64,000 nucleotides of DNA from assembly GCF_047777955.1 (NCBI RefSeq), contig NZ_CP180537.1, forward strand, positions 1,054,001 through 1,118,000, read 5' to 3'. Within the stretch, counting starts at the first letter, position 1. Each line of letters opens with the position of its first letter. Shown here piece after piece: positions 16,877-28,504 of this stretch. This DNA is from Didemnitutus sp047777955. GTDB lineage: Bacteria > Verrucomicrobiota > Verrucomicrobiia > Opitutales > Opitutaceae. The notes below the pieces were generated by a model. That model saw only the letters and a program-made list of their open reading frames with translations, was not told the origin of the DNA and did no database searches. A program made the position numbers and the translations under genes.

Positions 16877-17497
16877 ATGGCCCCTCCGCGCCGCAAGCAC
16901 ATCTTCCGCCTCGCCCCGCCGCCGCCGATGACGATCTACGTGCGCCGCGGCTTCCTGCGCGCGCTGACGGAGGAGTTCGAGGCGCTGAAGGTGAAGCGCG
17001 CCGCGCTGGTCGAGGACAAGGTCGAGGCGCACAGCCAGGGCGACCTGCGCGAGAACTTCGGCTTCAAGGCCGCGAAGGACGCCATCCGCGCCGTCGACCG
17101 CAAGATGGACGACCTCGACCGATTTTATCGCCGCAACACCTTCATCGAGGTCGATCCCGCCGCGTGGCTGACGAAGCCCACGGACTTCGTCCAGCTTGGC
17201 CACGTCATCAAGGTCGAGAAGCAGGACGTCGGCGCGAAGCGGAAGGACAGCTTCAAGTTCCTCGTCGCGACCTACGGCGAGACCGCGACCGATTCGGACA
17301 CCGGCATCGAATGCCTGCCGCACAATTCCCCGCTCGCCGCCGCGCTGCTCGGCCTGAAAGTGGGCGTGCCCACGCCGGTGCCGCTCCCTGCCGGCCCGTC
17401 GACGCTCACGGTCCTCTCGATCCGCAACCCGACCCAGGCCGAGCTCGACCGTCTCCTCGCGCCGATTCAGGCACCGGAGATGGAGGGCGAGGAGTAG
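16877..17497 (+). CDS. GreA/GreB-type transcript cleavage factor
   Basis: The 206-residue protein has an N-terminal coiled coil whose tip reads GDLRENFGFKAAKDAI, matching the GDLSENAEY...KE loop of Gre factors with the two acidic residues that enter the RNA polymerase secondary channel. The C-terminal FKBP-like domain includes the IECLPHNSPLAAALLGLKVG block. It differs from textbook GreA by a 17-residue basic leader and longer linker, so GreA versus GreB cannot be settled. The ATG at 16877 is used; a second ATG at 16928 would give a form lacking the leader. Confidence 0.85.
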   Translation: MAPPRRKHIFRLAPPPPMTIYVRRGFLRALTEEFEALKVKRAALVEDKVEAHSQGDLRENFGFKAAKDAIRAVDRKMDDLDRFYRRNTFIEVDPAAWLTKPTDFVQLGHVIKVEKQDVGAKRKDSFKFLVATYGETATDSDTGIECLPHNSPLAAALLGLKVGVPTPVPLPAGPSTLTVLSIRNPTQAELDRLLAPIQAPEMEGEE

Positions 17498-17512
17498 GAC
17501 GGGGAGGTGCGG

Positions 17513-17544
17513 GAAAAGCAAAAGCCCCGCGAAGTCGCGGGGCT
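17513..17544 (-). terminator. Rho-independent terminator of gcvP
   Basis: A perfect 9-bp stem (17523-17531 with 17536-17544) and a 4-base loop are followed on the minus strand by TTTGCTTTTC. It lies 26 bases past the gcvP stop and is also between two convergent genes. Confidence 0.85.
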
Positions 17545-17569
17545 GAGCGTCGAGGCGTTGGCGACGGCT

Positions 17570-20449
<2,880 letters not shown>

Positions 20450-20880
20450 GCGCGAACCTAGGACCCGGTGGGAGCGGCCCGCAACTGAGATTTGGGCCGG
20501 GACGGGGTTACCGCGGCAGGTTATTTCATGCGCTGGAAATCTTATGCTTTCGGCTGATTCCCGGGGCCGGCCATCAATTCAGGATTGAAGGACGCGCCCC
20601 GGTCGCGCGTTATGACGCGACACACACCACTCGCGTTTGAAAGCGCGCCGTTTCACTACGCCGTCACATCAACGTTGCCGCGACGTCACCCAGCCGGGTT
20701 GCACTCGCTTGGCCTGGCAATGCACGCTCGGACCGTTCCCGAGCTCTCCATGAAGTTTCCCTCCGGCTGCGTCCGCACACCGCGCAGCCAGCCTGTCTCC
20801 TCCTGACCCCTCTCGTCGCCGCACCGCGGCGCTGCGACGCGTGGCGTCGCTGCGCGCGGGCCGCGTCTCCCTTTCCCCTT
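20450..20880. other. Divergent intergenic region, no gene seen
   Basis: These 431 bases separate the divergent gcvP and nuclease genes. GC content drops near 20520-20600. Short frames here encode Arg/Pro/Ser-rich sequence and I see no gene. I looked for a glycine riboswitch on the gcvP side and could not identify the conserved core. Confidence 0.5.
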
Positions 20881-23800
20881 ATGGCCACACACACCCGCCT
20901 CCTCAGCCGCGTGCTCGCCGGTGCGCTGCTGTTCTTCACCGTCGTCGTGCAGAGCTTCGCCGTCATCGGCGCGGCTTACCAGATGCAGCTGGGCAACCCC
21001 AGCAACGCGACGACCACGACGTCCAACCACGTCAATTACCTCATCCAGCGCGACCAATACGCGATGGACTACAACGACACCCGCCGCGTCCCCAACTGGG
21101 TGAGCTGGGACCTGACCTCCGGCGACGTCGGCGGCAGCGGCCGCTCGGCCTTCGCCACCGATCCCGACCTGCCCGCGGGTTTCACCATTGTCGGCACGGG
21201 CGACTACTCCGGCTCGGGCTACGATCGCGGCCACATGTGCCCCTCCGCCGACCGCACCGTCAGCACGGCGGACAACCAGATCGTTTTCTATATGACCAAC
21301 ATGGTCCCGCAGGCGCCGGACAACAACCAGGGCGTCTGGGCCAGCTTCGAGACCGAGTGCCGTAACATCGCCAGCCAGGGCAATGAGCTCCTGATCACCT
21401 GCGGCCCGAGCGGCTTCAGCGGCTCCACCATCGCCAGCGGCGTCTCCATCCCCGGCTACGTCTGGAAGATCGTCGTCGTCGTCCCCCTCAACGGTCGCGA
21501 CCCCGCCACCGACCTCGCCCCCAACCACATCGACGCCAACACCCGCGTCATCGCCATCAAGATCCCCAACATCCAGGGCGTCCGCAGCGATCCCTGGCAG
21601 AACTACATCACCTCCGTCGCCCAGATCGAGGCCGACACCGGCTACACCTTCTTCGGCAACCTCCCGCCCGCCGTCGCCGCCGCGCTCCGCGTCAAGGTCG
21701 ACGGCCAGTCGACCGCCGGCCTGCCGGTCATCGTCACCCAGCCCGCCAGCCAGACCGCCGGCCTCGGCGGCAGCGCCTCCTTCTCCGTCACCGTCACCAG
21801 CGACACCGCGGTCACCTACCAGTGGAGCAAGGACGACGTCCCGCTCGACGGCGAGACCAACGACACCCTCGTGCTGACCGACATCACCGCCGCCGACGTC
21901 GGTTCCTACACCGTCACCGCCTCGAACGCCGTCGGCTCCGTGACCAGCAGCGCCGCGCAGCTCATCGTCAACGGCCTGCCCCCGGTCATCGCCACCGCCC
22001 CGAACTCGCAGACCGTCTCCGCCGGCGACAACGCCGTGTTCACCGTCGCCGCCACCGGCTCGCCCACGCTCACCTACCAGTGGCGCAAGAACGGCACCGC
22101 CCTCGTCAACGGCGGCAACATCGCCGGCGCCACCTCCGCCACCCTCACGGTCGGCAACGCCCAGCTCGCCGACGTCGCCAGCTACGACGTCGTCGTCACC
22201 AACAGCGTCAGCTTCGCCACCAGCGCCCCCGCCGGCCTCTTCGTCAACGCCGCCGGCCCCACGCTGACCTCGCAGCCCACGGCCCAGACCGCGAACCTCG
22301 GCGCCAGCGTCACCTTCACCGTCGGCGCCAAGGGCTCCGAGCCGCTCAGCTACCAGTGGCGCAAGGGCGGCACGCCGGTCTCCGGCAACGCCACCGCCGC
22401 CACCGCCAGCCTGGTGCTCGCCAGCGTCACCGCCGCCGATGCCGGGAGCTACGACTGCGTCGTGACCAACGCCGTCGGTCCCGCCGTCACCAGCAACGCC
22501 GCCGCCCTCACGGTCAACACCTCCAGCATCGTCACCTGGAACTTCACCACCGCCGCCCCGAGCAGCGGCCTGCCGTCCGACATCACCGGCGGCACCGTGA
22601 CCCAGAACAACAACAACGGCACGACGACGCTGCTCACCACCACCTCCGCCTCGGGCAGCTACGCCGGCGCCAGCGGCGGCAACAACGCCGGCGCCGCCGC
22701 CCGCACCGGCGCGCTCAACCTCGCCGCCGGCGGCTCGGCCTACTTCGAGTTCACCCTCACGCCCGCCGTCGGCAAGCAGCTCGCCTTCACCGGCTTCTCC
22801 TTCGGCATGCGCAGCACCTCCACCGGCCCGCAGCTCTACACGCTCTACTCCAGCGTCGACGGCTTCGCGGCCCCGGTCGCCACCGGTGCCGTCCCCAACA
22901 ACGGCAACTGGGCCGCCTACACCGCCGCGATCGGCACGCTCACCGGCGCGCTCAACGCCCCCGTGACCTTCCGCCTCTACGGCTCGAACGGCACCGGCAG
23001 CGCCTCCGCCAACACCGCCAACTGGCGCATCGACGACCTCAAGGTCACCGTCAGCACCACCGCCCCCGCGCCCACCGCGCCCGTGGTCAGCTCCACCACG
23101 CCGGCCGACGGCGCCACCGGCGTCGCCCAGAACACGGCCATCACGGTCAACTTCAACCAGCCCGTCAGCGTCGCCAGCGGCTGGTTCTCCATCGCCAGCA
23201 CCGCCAACGGCGCGGTCGCGGCCACCGTCACGGGCGGCCCCTCGTCCTTCACGCTCACCCCGCCGGTCAGCTTCCCCGCCGGGGATAGCGTCACGGTGAC
23301 GGTCTTCGCCGACAAGGTCACCGACCTCGCCTCCGGCACGCTCCATCCGGCCGCGAACTACGTCACGTCCTTCAGCACCTCGCTGCCGGTCGCCCCGGCC
23401 ATCACCACCGCGCCGGTCGCGCAGACCGTCGCCGCGGGCGACACCGCCAGCTTCACCGTCGCCGCCTCCGGCAGCTCTCCGCTCACCTACCAGTGGCGCA
23501 AGAACGGCACGGCCATCTCCGGCAACGCCACCGCCACCAGCGCCATCCTCACCCTCGCCAACGTCCAGCCGGGCGACGCCGGCAGCTACGACGTCGTCGT
23601 GACCAACAGCGCCGGCTCCGCCACCAGCAGCGCCGCCACGCTCACGGTCACGGCCGCCGCCCCCGGCGCCGTCTACTGGGACTTCACCACCGCCACCCCG
23701 ACCAGCGGCCTGCCGGCCGACGTCACCGGCGGCCTCGTGACCCAGAACAACAACAATGGCACCACTGCGCTGCTCACGAGCGTCTCGACCTCCAGCGGCT

Positions 23801-26781
23801 ACTCCGGCGCCTCCGGCACCTGGAACGCCGGCGCCGCCGCCCGCACCGGCGCGCTCAACCCCGCCGCCGGCGGCTCCGCCTACTTCGAGTTCACCTTCAC
23901 GCCCGCCGCCGGCAAGCAGCTGCTCGTCACCGCCCTGAGCTTCGGCTCCCGCAGCACCAGCACCGGCCCGCAGGCCTACGCGCTGTTCAGCAGCGTCGAC
24001 GGGTTCGCCGCCCCGCTCGCCACCGGCACGCTGGCCAACAACAGCGCCTGGGCCCTCCAGTCGCCGGCCCTCAGCCCGCTCACCGGCGCGGCCAACACGC
24101 CCGTGACCTTCCGCCTCTTCGGCTACAACGGCACCGGCAGCCCCGGCACCGGCACCGCCAACTGGCGCATCGACGACCTCAAGGTCACCGTCGCCACCCT
24201 CGTCGTGCCCGTCGCCCCGACGATCACCGGCGCGCCCGCGGCGCAGACCGTCACCGTCGGCGACACCGTCACGTTCTCCGTCGCCGCCGACGGCACCGGC
24301 CCGCTCGGCTACCAGTGGCGCAAGGACGGCAGCGCCCTCGCCGGCGCGACCGCCAGCACGCTCACGCTCGCCCACGTCCTCACCGACGCCGCCGGCAGCT
24401 ACGACGTCGTCGTGAGCAACAGCGTCGGCTCCGCCACCAGCGCCCCCGCCGTGCTCACGGTCAACAAGGCCGTCGCCACCGTCACGCTGGGCGACCTCGC
24501 CCAGACCTACAGCGGCGCGCCGCGCGTCGCCAGCGCCGCCACCGCGCCGGCCGGCCTCGCCGTCGACGTCACCTACAACGGCAGCGCCGCCGCCCCGGTG
24601 AACGCCGGCAGCTATGCCGTCGTCGCCACGGTCAACGACGCCAACTACACCGGCACCGCCACCGGCACGCTCGTCGTCTCGCCCGCTCCCGCCAGCGTCA
24701 CGCTCGGCGACCTGAGCCACGTCTACGACGGCACCGGCCAGGCCGCCGCCGTCTCCGTCGCCCCCGCGGGCGTCGCGGTCGCCGTGACCTACGACGGCGC
24801 CGCCGCACTTCCGGTGAACGCCGGCAGCTACGCCGTCGTCGCCACCATCGCCGACCCGAACTTTACCGGCGCGCCCGCCACGGCCACGCTCCAGATCGCG
24901 CCGGCCCCGGCCGCGATCGCGCTGGGCGACCTCGCCCAGACCTACGACGGCCACGGCCGCGCCGCCAGCGTCACCACGACGCCCGCCGGCCTCGCCACCA
25001 GCGTGACCTACGCCGGCAACGCCGCCCTCCCGGTCAACGCCGGCAGCTACGCCGTGGCCGCGACGCTCGCGAACCCGAACTACACCGCCGTGCCCGCCAC
25101 CGGCACGCTCGTGATCGGCAAGGCCGCCGCCGAAGTCGCGCTCGGCAGCCTCACCGCCACTTACGACGGCGCCGCCCACGCCGCCACCGCCACCACGACG
25201 CCCACCGGCCTCACCGTCACGCTGACCTACGACGGCGCCGCCGCCGCCCCGGTCAACGCCGGCAGCTACGCCGTGGCCGCCACGGTCGACGATGCCAACT
25301 ACACCGGCAGCGCCAGCGGCACGCTCACCATCGCGCCCGCCACCGCCACCCTCGCGCTCGGCGACCTCACCCACGTCTACGACGGCAGCGCCAAGGCCGC
25401 CACGGTGACGACCACGCCCGCCGGCATCGCCACCACGCTCGCTTACGACGGCAGCCCCGCCGCGCCCGTGCACGCCGGCAGCTACGCCGTCACCGCCACC
25501 CTGGCCGACGCCAACTACACCGGCGCGCCCGCCACCGGCACGCTGACCATCACGCCGGCCACCGCCACCGTCACGCTCGGCAACCTCAGCCAGACCTACG
25601 ACGGCACGCCGCGCGCCGCCACCGTCGCGACCGCGCCCGCCGGCCTCGCCGTCGCCGTCACCTACAACGGCAGCGCCGCCGCCCCGACCGCCGCCGGCAC
25701 CTACGCCGTCGTCGCCACCGTCACGGACGGCAACTACACCGGCAGCGCCAGCGGCACGCTCACGGTCGCAGCCGCGACGACCACCGTCACCCTGAGCAAC
25801 CTGACCTACCTCTACGACGGCACGCCGAAGAGCGCCACGGTCACCACCACGCCGGCCAACCTCGCCACCACCGTCACCTACAACGGCGGCGCGACCGCGC
25901 CGACCCTGCCCGGGGTCTACACCGTCGTCGCCACGGTCAACGACGCCAACTACACCGGCACCGCCACCGGCCAGCTCGTGATCGACATCGGTGCGCTCGT
26001 CCGCCGCCTCGCGTCGCTCAACGGCGGCATCGACGGCGCCGTGCAGGTCACGGGCGGCGAGAACGTCACGCTCAACGGCAATGCCTGGATCTCCGGCGAC
26101 CTCCTCGTCGCCGGCACGCCGACGGTCAGGCTCAACGGCAACCCGGCCTTCGGCGGCACGACCGCCGCCACCGGCGCGGCCGCGCCCGCCGGCTACACCG
26201 TGACGCTCAACGGCGGCTCCGCGCTGCATCGCCTCGTCACCCGCGTCGACGCGCTCGCGTTCCCCACGCTCGCCGCCGTCCCGGCCCCCGCCGGCACGCG
26301 CAACGTCGCGCTGAACAACGCCACGCAGTCCGTCGGCGACTTCGCCACCCTCCGCGACCTCACGCTCAACGGCGCCATCGGCACGCTCGCCGTGCCGGCC
26401 GGCACCTACGGCGCGTTCACCGTCAACGGCAACAACACGCTCGTGCTCGGCGTCGCCGGCGCCACGACGCCCGCGGTCTACAACTTCCAGTCGCTCACGC
26501 TGAACGGGAATGCGAAGATCGCCGTCGTCGGCCCGGTCGTGATCAACCTGCCCGGCAGCCTCACGCTCAACGGCACGATGGGCGCCGCCGACCACCCCGA
26601 GTGGCTCGAGGTCAACCTCCGGAACGGCAGCCTGACGCTGAACGGCGCGGTGAAGTTCCACGGCTTCGTCATCGCGCCCGCCGGCACCGTCACGATCAAC
26701 GGCGGCACCGTCCTCACCGGCGGCGTCATCGCCGACAAGCTCGTGATCAACGGCAACGGCGTGCTCGTGCTCGCCGACTGA
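20881..26781 (+). CDS. Secreted modular DNA/RNA non-specific endonuclease with Ig-like and MBG repeats
   Basis: One unbroken frame of 1966 residues starts with a signal peptide (to about residue 30). A DNA/RNA non-specific endonuclease domain follows (~35-280) with the catalytic D115-RGH118 motif and the metal-binding Asn region (YMTNMVPQAPDNNQGVW). Then come several Ig-like domains with repeated YQWRKNG and AGSYDVVVTN signatures (~285-555). Two near-identical ~170-residue beta-sandwich modules both begin WNFTTA or WDFTTA (~555-720 and ~935-1105), with a Big_5-like domain between them (TTPADGATGVAQNTAITVNF). Seven MBG/YDG repeats (~1196-1703) lead into a C-terminal LNG-rich beta-helix-like domain (~1705-1966). 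No anchor is seen at the end. It likely degrades extracellular nucleic acid while the repeats bind surface or matrix; the gene is far longer than ordinary NucA-type nucleases (~250 residues). Confidence 0.9.
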   Translation: MATHTRLLSRVLAGALLFFTVVVQSFAVIGAAYQMQLGNPSNATTTTSNHVNYLIQRDQYAMDYNDTRRVPNWVSWDLTSGDVGGSGRSAFATDPDLPAGFTIVGTGDYSGSGYDRGHMCPSADRTVSTADNQIVFYMTNMVPQAPDNNQGVWASFETECRNIASQGNELLITCGPSGFSGSTIASGVSIPGYVWKIVVVVPLNGRDPATDLAPNHIDANTRVIAIKIPNIQGVRSDPWQNYITSVAQIEADTGYTFFGNLPPAVAAALRVKVDGQSTAGLPVIVTQPASQTAGLGGSASFSVTVTSDTAVTYQWSKDDVPLDGETNDTLVLTDITAADVGSYTVTASNAVGSVTSSAAQLIVNGLPPVIATAPNSQTVSAGDNAVFTVAATGSPTLTYQWRKNGTALVNGGNIAGATSATLTVGNAQLADVASYDVVVTNSVSFATSAPAGLFVNAAGPTLTSQPTAQTANLGASVTFTVGAKGSEPLSYQWRKGGTPVSGNATAATASLVLASVTAADAGSYDCVVTNAVGPAVTSNAAALTVNTSSIVTWNFTTAAPSSGLPSDITGGTVTQNNNNGTTTLLTTTSASGSYAGASGGNNAGAAARTGALNLAAGGSAYFEFTLTPAVGKQLAFTGFSFGMRSTSTGPQLYTLYSSVDGFAAPVATGAVPNNGNWAAYTAAIGTLTGALNAPVTFRLYGSNGTGSASANTANWRIDDLKVTVSTTAPAPTAPVVSSTTPADGATGVAQNTAITVNFNQPVSVASGWFSIASTANGAVAATVTGGPSSFTLTPPVSFPAGDSVTVTVFADKVTDLASGTLHPAANYVTSFSTSLPVAPAITTAPVAQTVAAGDTASFTVAASGSSPLTYQWRKNGTAISGNATATSAILTLANVQPGDAGSYDVVVTNSAGSATSSAATLTVTAAAPGAVYWDFTTATPTSGLPADVTGGLVTQNNNNGTTALLTSVSTSSGYSGASGTWNAGAAARTGALNPAAGGSAYFEFTFTPAAGKQLLVTALSFGSRSTSTGPQAYALFSSVDGFAAPLATGTLANNSAWALQSPALSPLTGAANTPVTFRLFGYNGTGSPGTGTANWRIDDLKVTVATLVVPVAPTITGAPAAQTVTVGDTVTFSVAADGTGPLGYQWRKDGSALAGATASTLTLAHVLTDAAGSYDVVVSNSVGSATSAPAVLTVNKAVATVTLGDLAQTYSGAPRVASAATAPAGLAVDVTYNGSAAAPVNAGSYAVVATVNDANYTGTATGTLVVSPAPASVTLGDLSHVYDGTGQAAAVSVAPAGVAVAVTYDGAAALPVNAGSYAVVATIADPNFTGAPATATLQIAPAPAAIALGDLAQTYDGHGRAASVTTTPAGLATSVTYAGNAALPVNAGSYAVAATLANPNYTAVPATGTLVIGKAAAEVALGSLTATYDGAAHAATATTTPTGLTVTLTYDGAAAAPVNAGSYAVAATVDDANYTGSASGTLTIAPATATLALGDLTHVYDGSAKAATVTTTPAGIATTLAYDGSPAAPVHAGSYAVTATLADANYTGAPATGTLTITPATATVTLGNLSQTYDGTPRAATVATAPAGLAVAVTYNGSAAAPTAAGTYAVVATVTDGNYTGSASGTLTVAAATTTVTLSNLTYLYDGTPKSATVTTTPANLATTVTYNGGATAPTLPGVYTVVATVNDANYTGTATGQLVIDIGALVRRLASLNGGIDGAVQVTGGENVTLNGNAWISGDLLVAGTPTVRLNGNPAFGGTTAATGAAAPAGYTVTLNGGSALHRLVTRVDALAFPTLAAVPAPAGTRNVALNNATQSVGDFATLRDLTLNGAIGTLAVPAGTYGAFTVNGNNTLVLGVAGATTPAVYNFQSLTLNGNAKIAVVGPVVINLPGSLTLNGTMGAADHPEWLEVNLRNGSLTLNGAVKFHGFVIAPAGTVTINGGTVLTGGVIADKLVINGNGVLVLAD
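24466..25989 (+). repeat. Seven tandem MBG/YDG-type protein repeats
   Basis: Seven units of about 72 codons each begin with a VTLGDL-like strand and a YDGT-like turn, and end with an AGSYAVVAT-like strand and NYTG. They vary enough at DNA level to be an old protein-level expansion, though several GC-rich blocks are close to identical. Confidence 0.85.
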
Positions 26782-26806
26782 CGCGCGGCCCGTTCGTTTC
26801 CTTGCG

Positions 26807-26841
26807 CCCGGGGAGCCTTGCCGCTCCCCGGGCTTTTCTTT
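26807..26841 (+). terminator. Rho-independent terminator of the modular nuclease
   Basis: A perfect 10-bp stem (26807-26816 with 26823-26832) with a 6-base loop is followed by CTTTTCTTT, 26 bases after the stop. Confidence 0.88.
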
Positions 26842-26875
26842 GCGGCCGCGCCGCCGCCGCGCTTGGCTCGCCGGC

Positions 26876-27754
26876 ATGAACGGGATGTGCGGGGGACGCG
26901 GGGTGATGCTGATCCTGATGGCGCTCGGCGCGCTGGCGCCGGCGCGGGCGCAGAAGGCGCTCTTCATCGAGCACGACGGCAAGCCCGCGCTCGTGGTCGC
27001 CGTGCGCGACGGCCGGGCCTACGTCCGCGAGGCGGGCAAGCTCGTGCGGGCCACCAGCCCGCGCGCCGGCCTCGTCGACGTGCGCGAGTTCCAGCCGTTC
27101 TTCATCTCGGTCCGCCACGAGCGCGCCCGCACCAGCTACGTCAACCTGACCATGAACGGCGGCAGCGGCGACGTGAACAATCAGTTCGAGTTCCACGCCT
27201 CGTTCGAGTCGCCCTACGACCTGGAGAACACGTTCCTCGTGCTGATCCTGAAGACCGCCCGCGGCGACCGCATCTTCTACTACGAGGTCGGCCACCTCCA
27301 GGCGCGCACGATCAAGGCCTTCGATGTCGTCGTGCCGCTCGCCGAGAAGCTCGGGGAGGGCCGCTACGAGCTCCACCTCTTCAGCAACGGCGGCGAGGTG
27401 CTGCACTCGGGGATGTCGCCGCTGTTCCGCGACCGGGCGCTCGATCGCATGGTCCTGCGCCGCGTCCAGGGCGTGGCCGCCGCGCCGCTCCGGCCCTTCG
27501 TCGGCCCGGCGCCGGAATACCCGTCCGCGCTCTACCAGCGGAAAGTCCGGGGCGAGGCGGTGGTGAAGTTCCGCGTCACGCGCACCGGCGCCGTCCTCGA
27601 CCCCGCGGTCCTGTCCGCCACCGCGCCCGAGTTCGGCGAGGCCGCGCTCGCAGCGATCCGCCTCTGGCGCTTCCTGCCCACCGTGAAGGACGGCCAGCCG
27701 GTCGAGGGCGTCGCGCAGATGCCGTTCCAGTTCGCCCCGCCGGAGGAGAAATGA
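26876..27754 (+). CDS. Periplasmic protein with C-terminal TonB domain
   Basis: The 292-residue protein has a signal peptide (LILMALGALAPARAQ), a beta-rich body of unknown function with the segment DRIFYYEVGHLQARTIKAFDV, and a C-terminal TonB-type domain (~200-290) recognised by PAPEYPSALYQRKVRGEAVVKF and LAAIRLWRFLPTVKDGQPV. There is no N-terminal transmembrane anchor or Pro-rich spacer, so it is not a classical TonB energy transducer. Its stop overlaps the nth start by four bases, so the two are co-translated. Confidence 0.8.
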   Translation: MNGMCGGRGVMLILMALGALAPARAQKALFIEHDGKPALVVAVRDGRAYVREAGKLVRATSPRAGLVDVREFQPFFISVRHERARTSYVNLTMNGGSGDVNNQFEFHASFESPYDLENTFLVLILKTARGDRIFYYEVGHLQARTIKAFDVVVPLAEKLGEGRYELHLFSNGGEVLHSGMSPLFRDRALDRMVLRRVQGVAAAPLRPFVGPAPEYPSALYQRKVRGEAVVKFRVTRTGAVLDPAVLSATAPEFGEAALAAIRLWRFLPTVKDGQPVEGVAQMPFQFAPPEEK

Positions 27755-28419
27755 GCCGGCCCGATTTTTCCTCTCCGCAGGCGCGCGCCGACCACGTGGC
27801 CCGGCGGCTGGCCGAGCTCTACCCGGACCCGCCGATCCCGCTCGCGCACCGCGACGCCTACACGCTGCTGGTGGCCGTGCTGCTCTCGGCCCAGTGCACC
27901 GACAAGCGCGTCAACGAGGTCACGCCGCACCTGTGGCGGCTCGCCGACACCCCCGCGGCGATGAGGCACGTGCCGGTGGCGCGGATTCAGGAAATCATCC
28001 GGCCGTGCGGCCTCTCGCCGCAGAAGGCCAAGGCGATCAGCGGCCTCTCGCGCCTGCTGGTCGAGCAGCACGCCGGCGCGGTGCCGCGGACCTTCGAGGA
28101 ACTCGAGGCGCTGCCCGGGGTGGGGCACAAGACGGCGTCGGTGGTGATGAGCCAGGCGTTCGGCGTGCCGGCGTTTCCGGTCGACACGCACATCCACCGG
28201 CTCGCGCAGCGCTGGAAGCTGACGAGCGGCGCGAGCGTCGCCCAGACCGAGCGTGATCTGAAGCGGCTCTTTCCCCGCGAGCAGTGGAATCCGCTGCACC
28301 TGCGCATCATCTACTACGGCCGCGAGCACTGCACCGCGCGCGGCTGCGACGGCACCGGGTGCGAGATCTGCCGCACGCTCTTCCCCGAGCGGAAGCGGCC
28401 GGTGCGGACGCGGAAGTGA
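27751..28419 (+). CDS. nth: Endonuclease III (DNA glycosylase/AP lyase)
   Basis: The 222-residue base-excision repair enzyme removes oxidised pyrimidines. It shows LLSAQCTDKRVNEVTP, the HhH motif with the catalytic lysine (LPGVGHKTASVV) and the catalytic aspartate (FPVDTHIHRLAQR). The C-terminal Fe-S region has four cysteines (HCTARGCDGTGCEIC) spaced C-x4-C-x4-C-x2-C, not the textbook C-x6-C-x2-C-x5-C. The ATG overlaps the stop of the preceding TonB-domain gene (ATGA). Confidence 0.95.
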   Translation: MSRPDFSSPQARADHVARRLAELYPDPPIPLAHRDAYTLLVAVLLSAQCTDKRVNEVTPHLWRLADTPAAMRHVPVARIQEIIRPCGLSPQKAKAISGLSRLLVEQHAGAVPRTFEELEALPGVGHKTASVVMSQAFGVPAFPVDTHIHRLAQRWKLTSGASVAQTERDLKRLFPREQWNPLHLRIIYYGREHCTARGCDGTGCEICRTLFPERKRPVRTRK

Positions 28420-28504
28420 GGCACCCGCCGCGTGGTTGAAGCGGTGCCGACGAAGCCGCCGGGTCCGTGCGGATCCCGGCGGCGGCGTCGCTGACCACCC
28501 CTGA

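Noticed and set aside
20450..20880. Glycine riboswitch upstream of gcvP
   Set aside because: I could not find the conserved paired core or the tandem aptamer pattern in the divergent region.
24466..25989. CRISPR-like or DNA tandem repeat array
   Set aside because: The period is about 216 bases and conserved at protein level (MBG repeats), not short direct repeats with spacers. No cas genes and no CRISPR array are seen anywhere in the window.
20686..26982. A 2098-codon open frame on the minus strand opposite the nuclease gene
   Set aside because: It is a by-product of GC-rich repeats lacking stop codons. Its translation is Gly/Asp/Arg/Val-rich and domain-less, while the plus strand encodes clear domains with a signal peptide.
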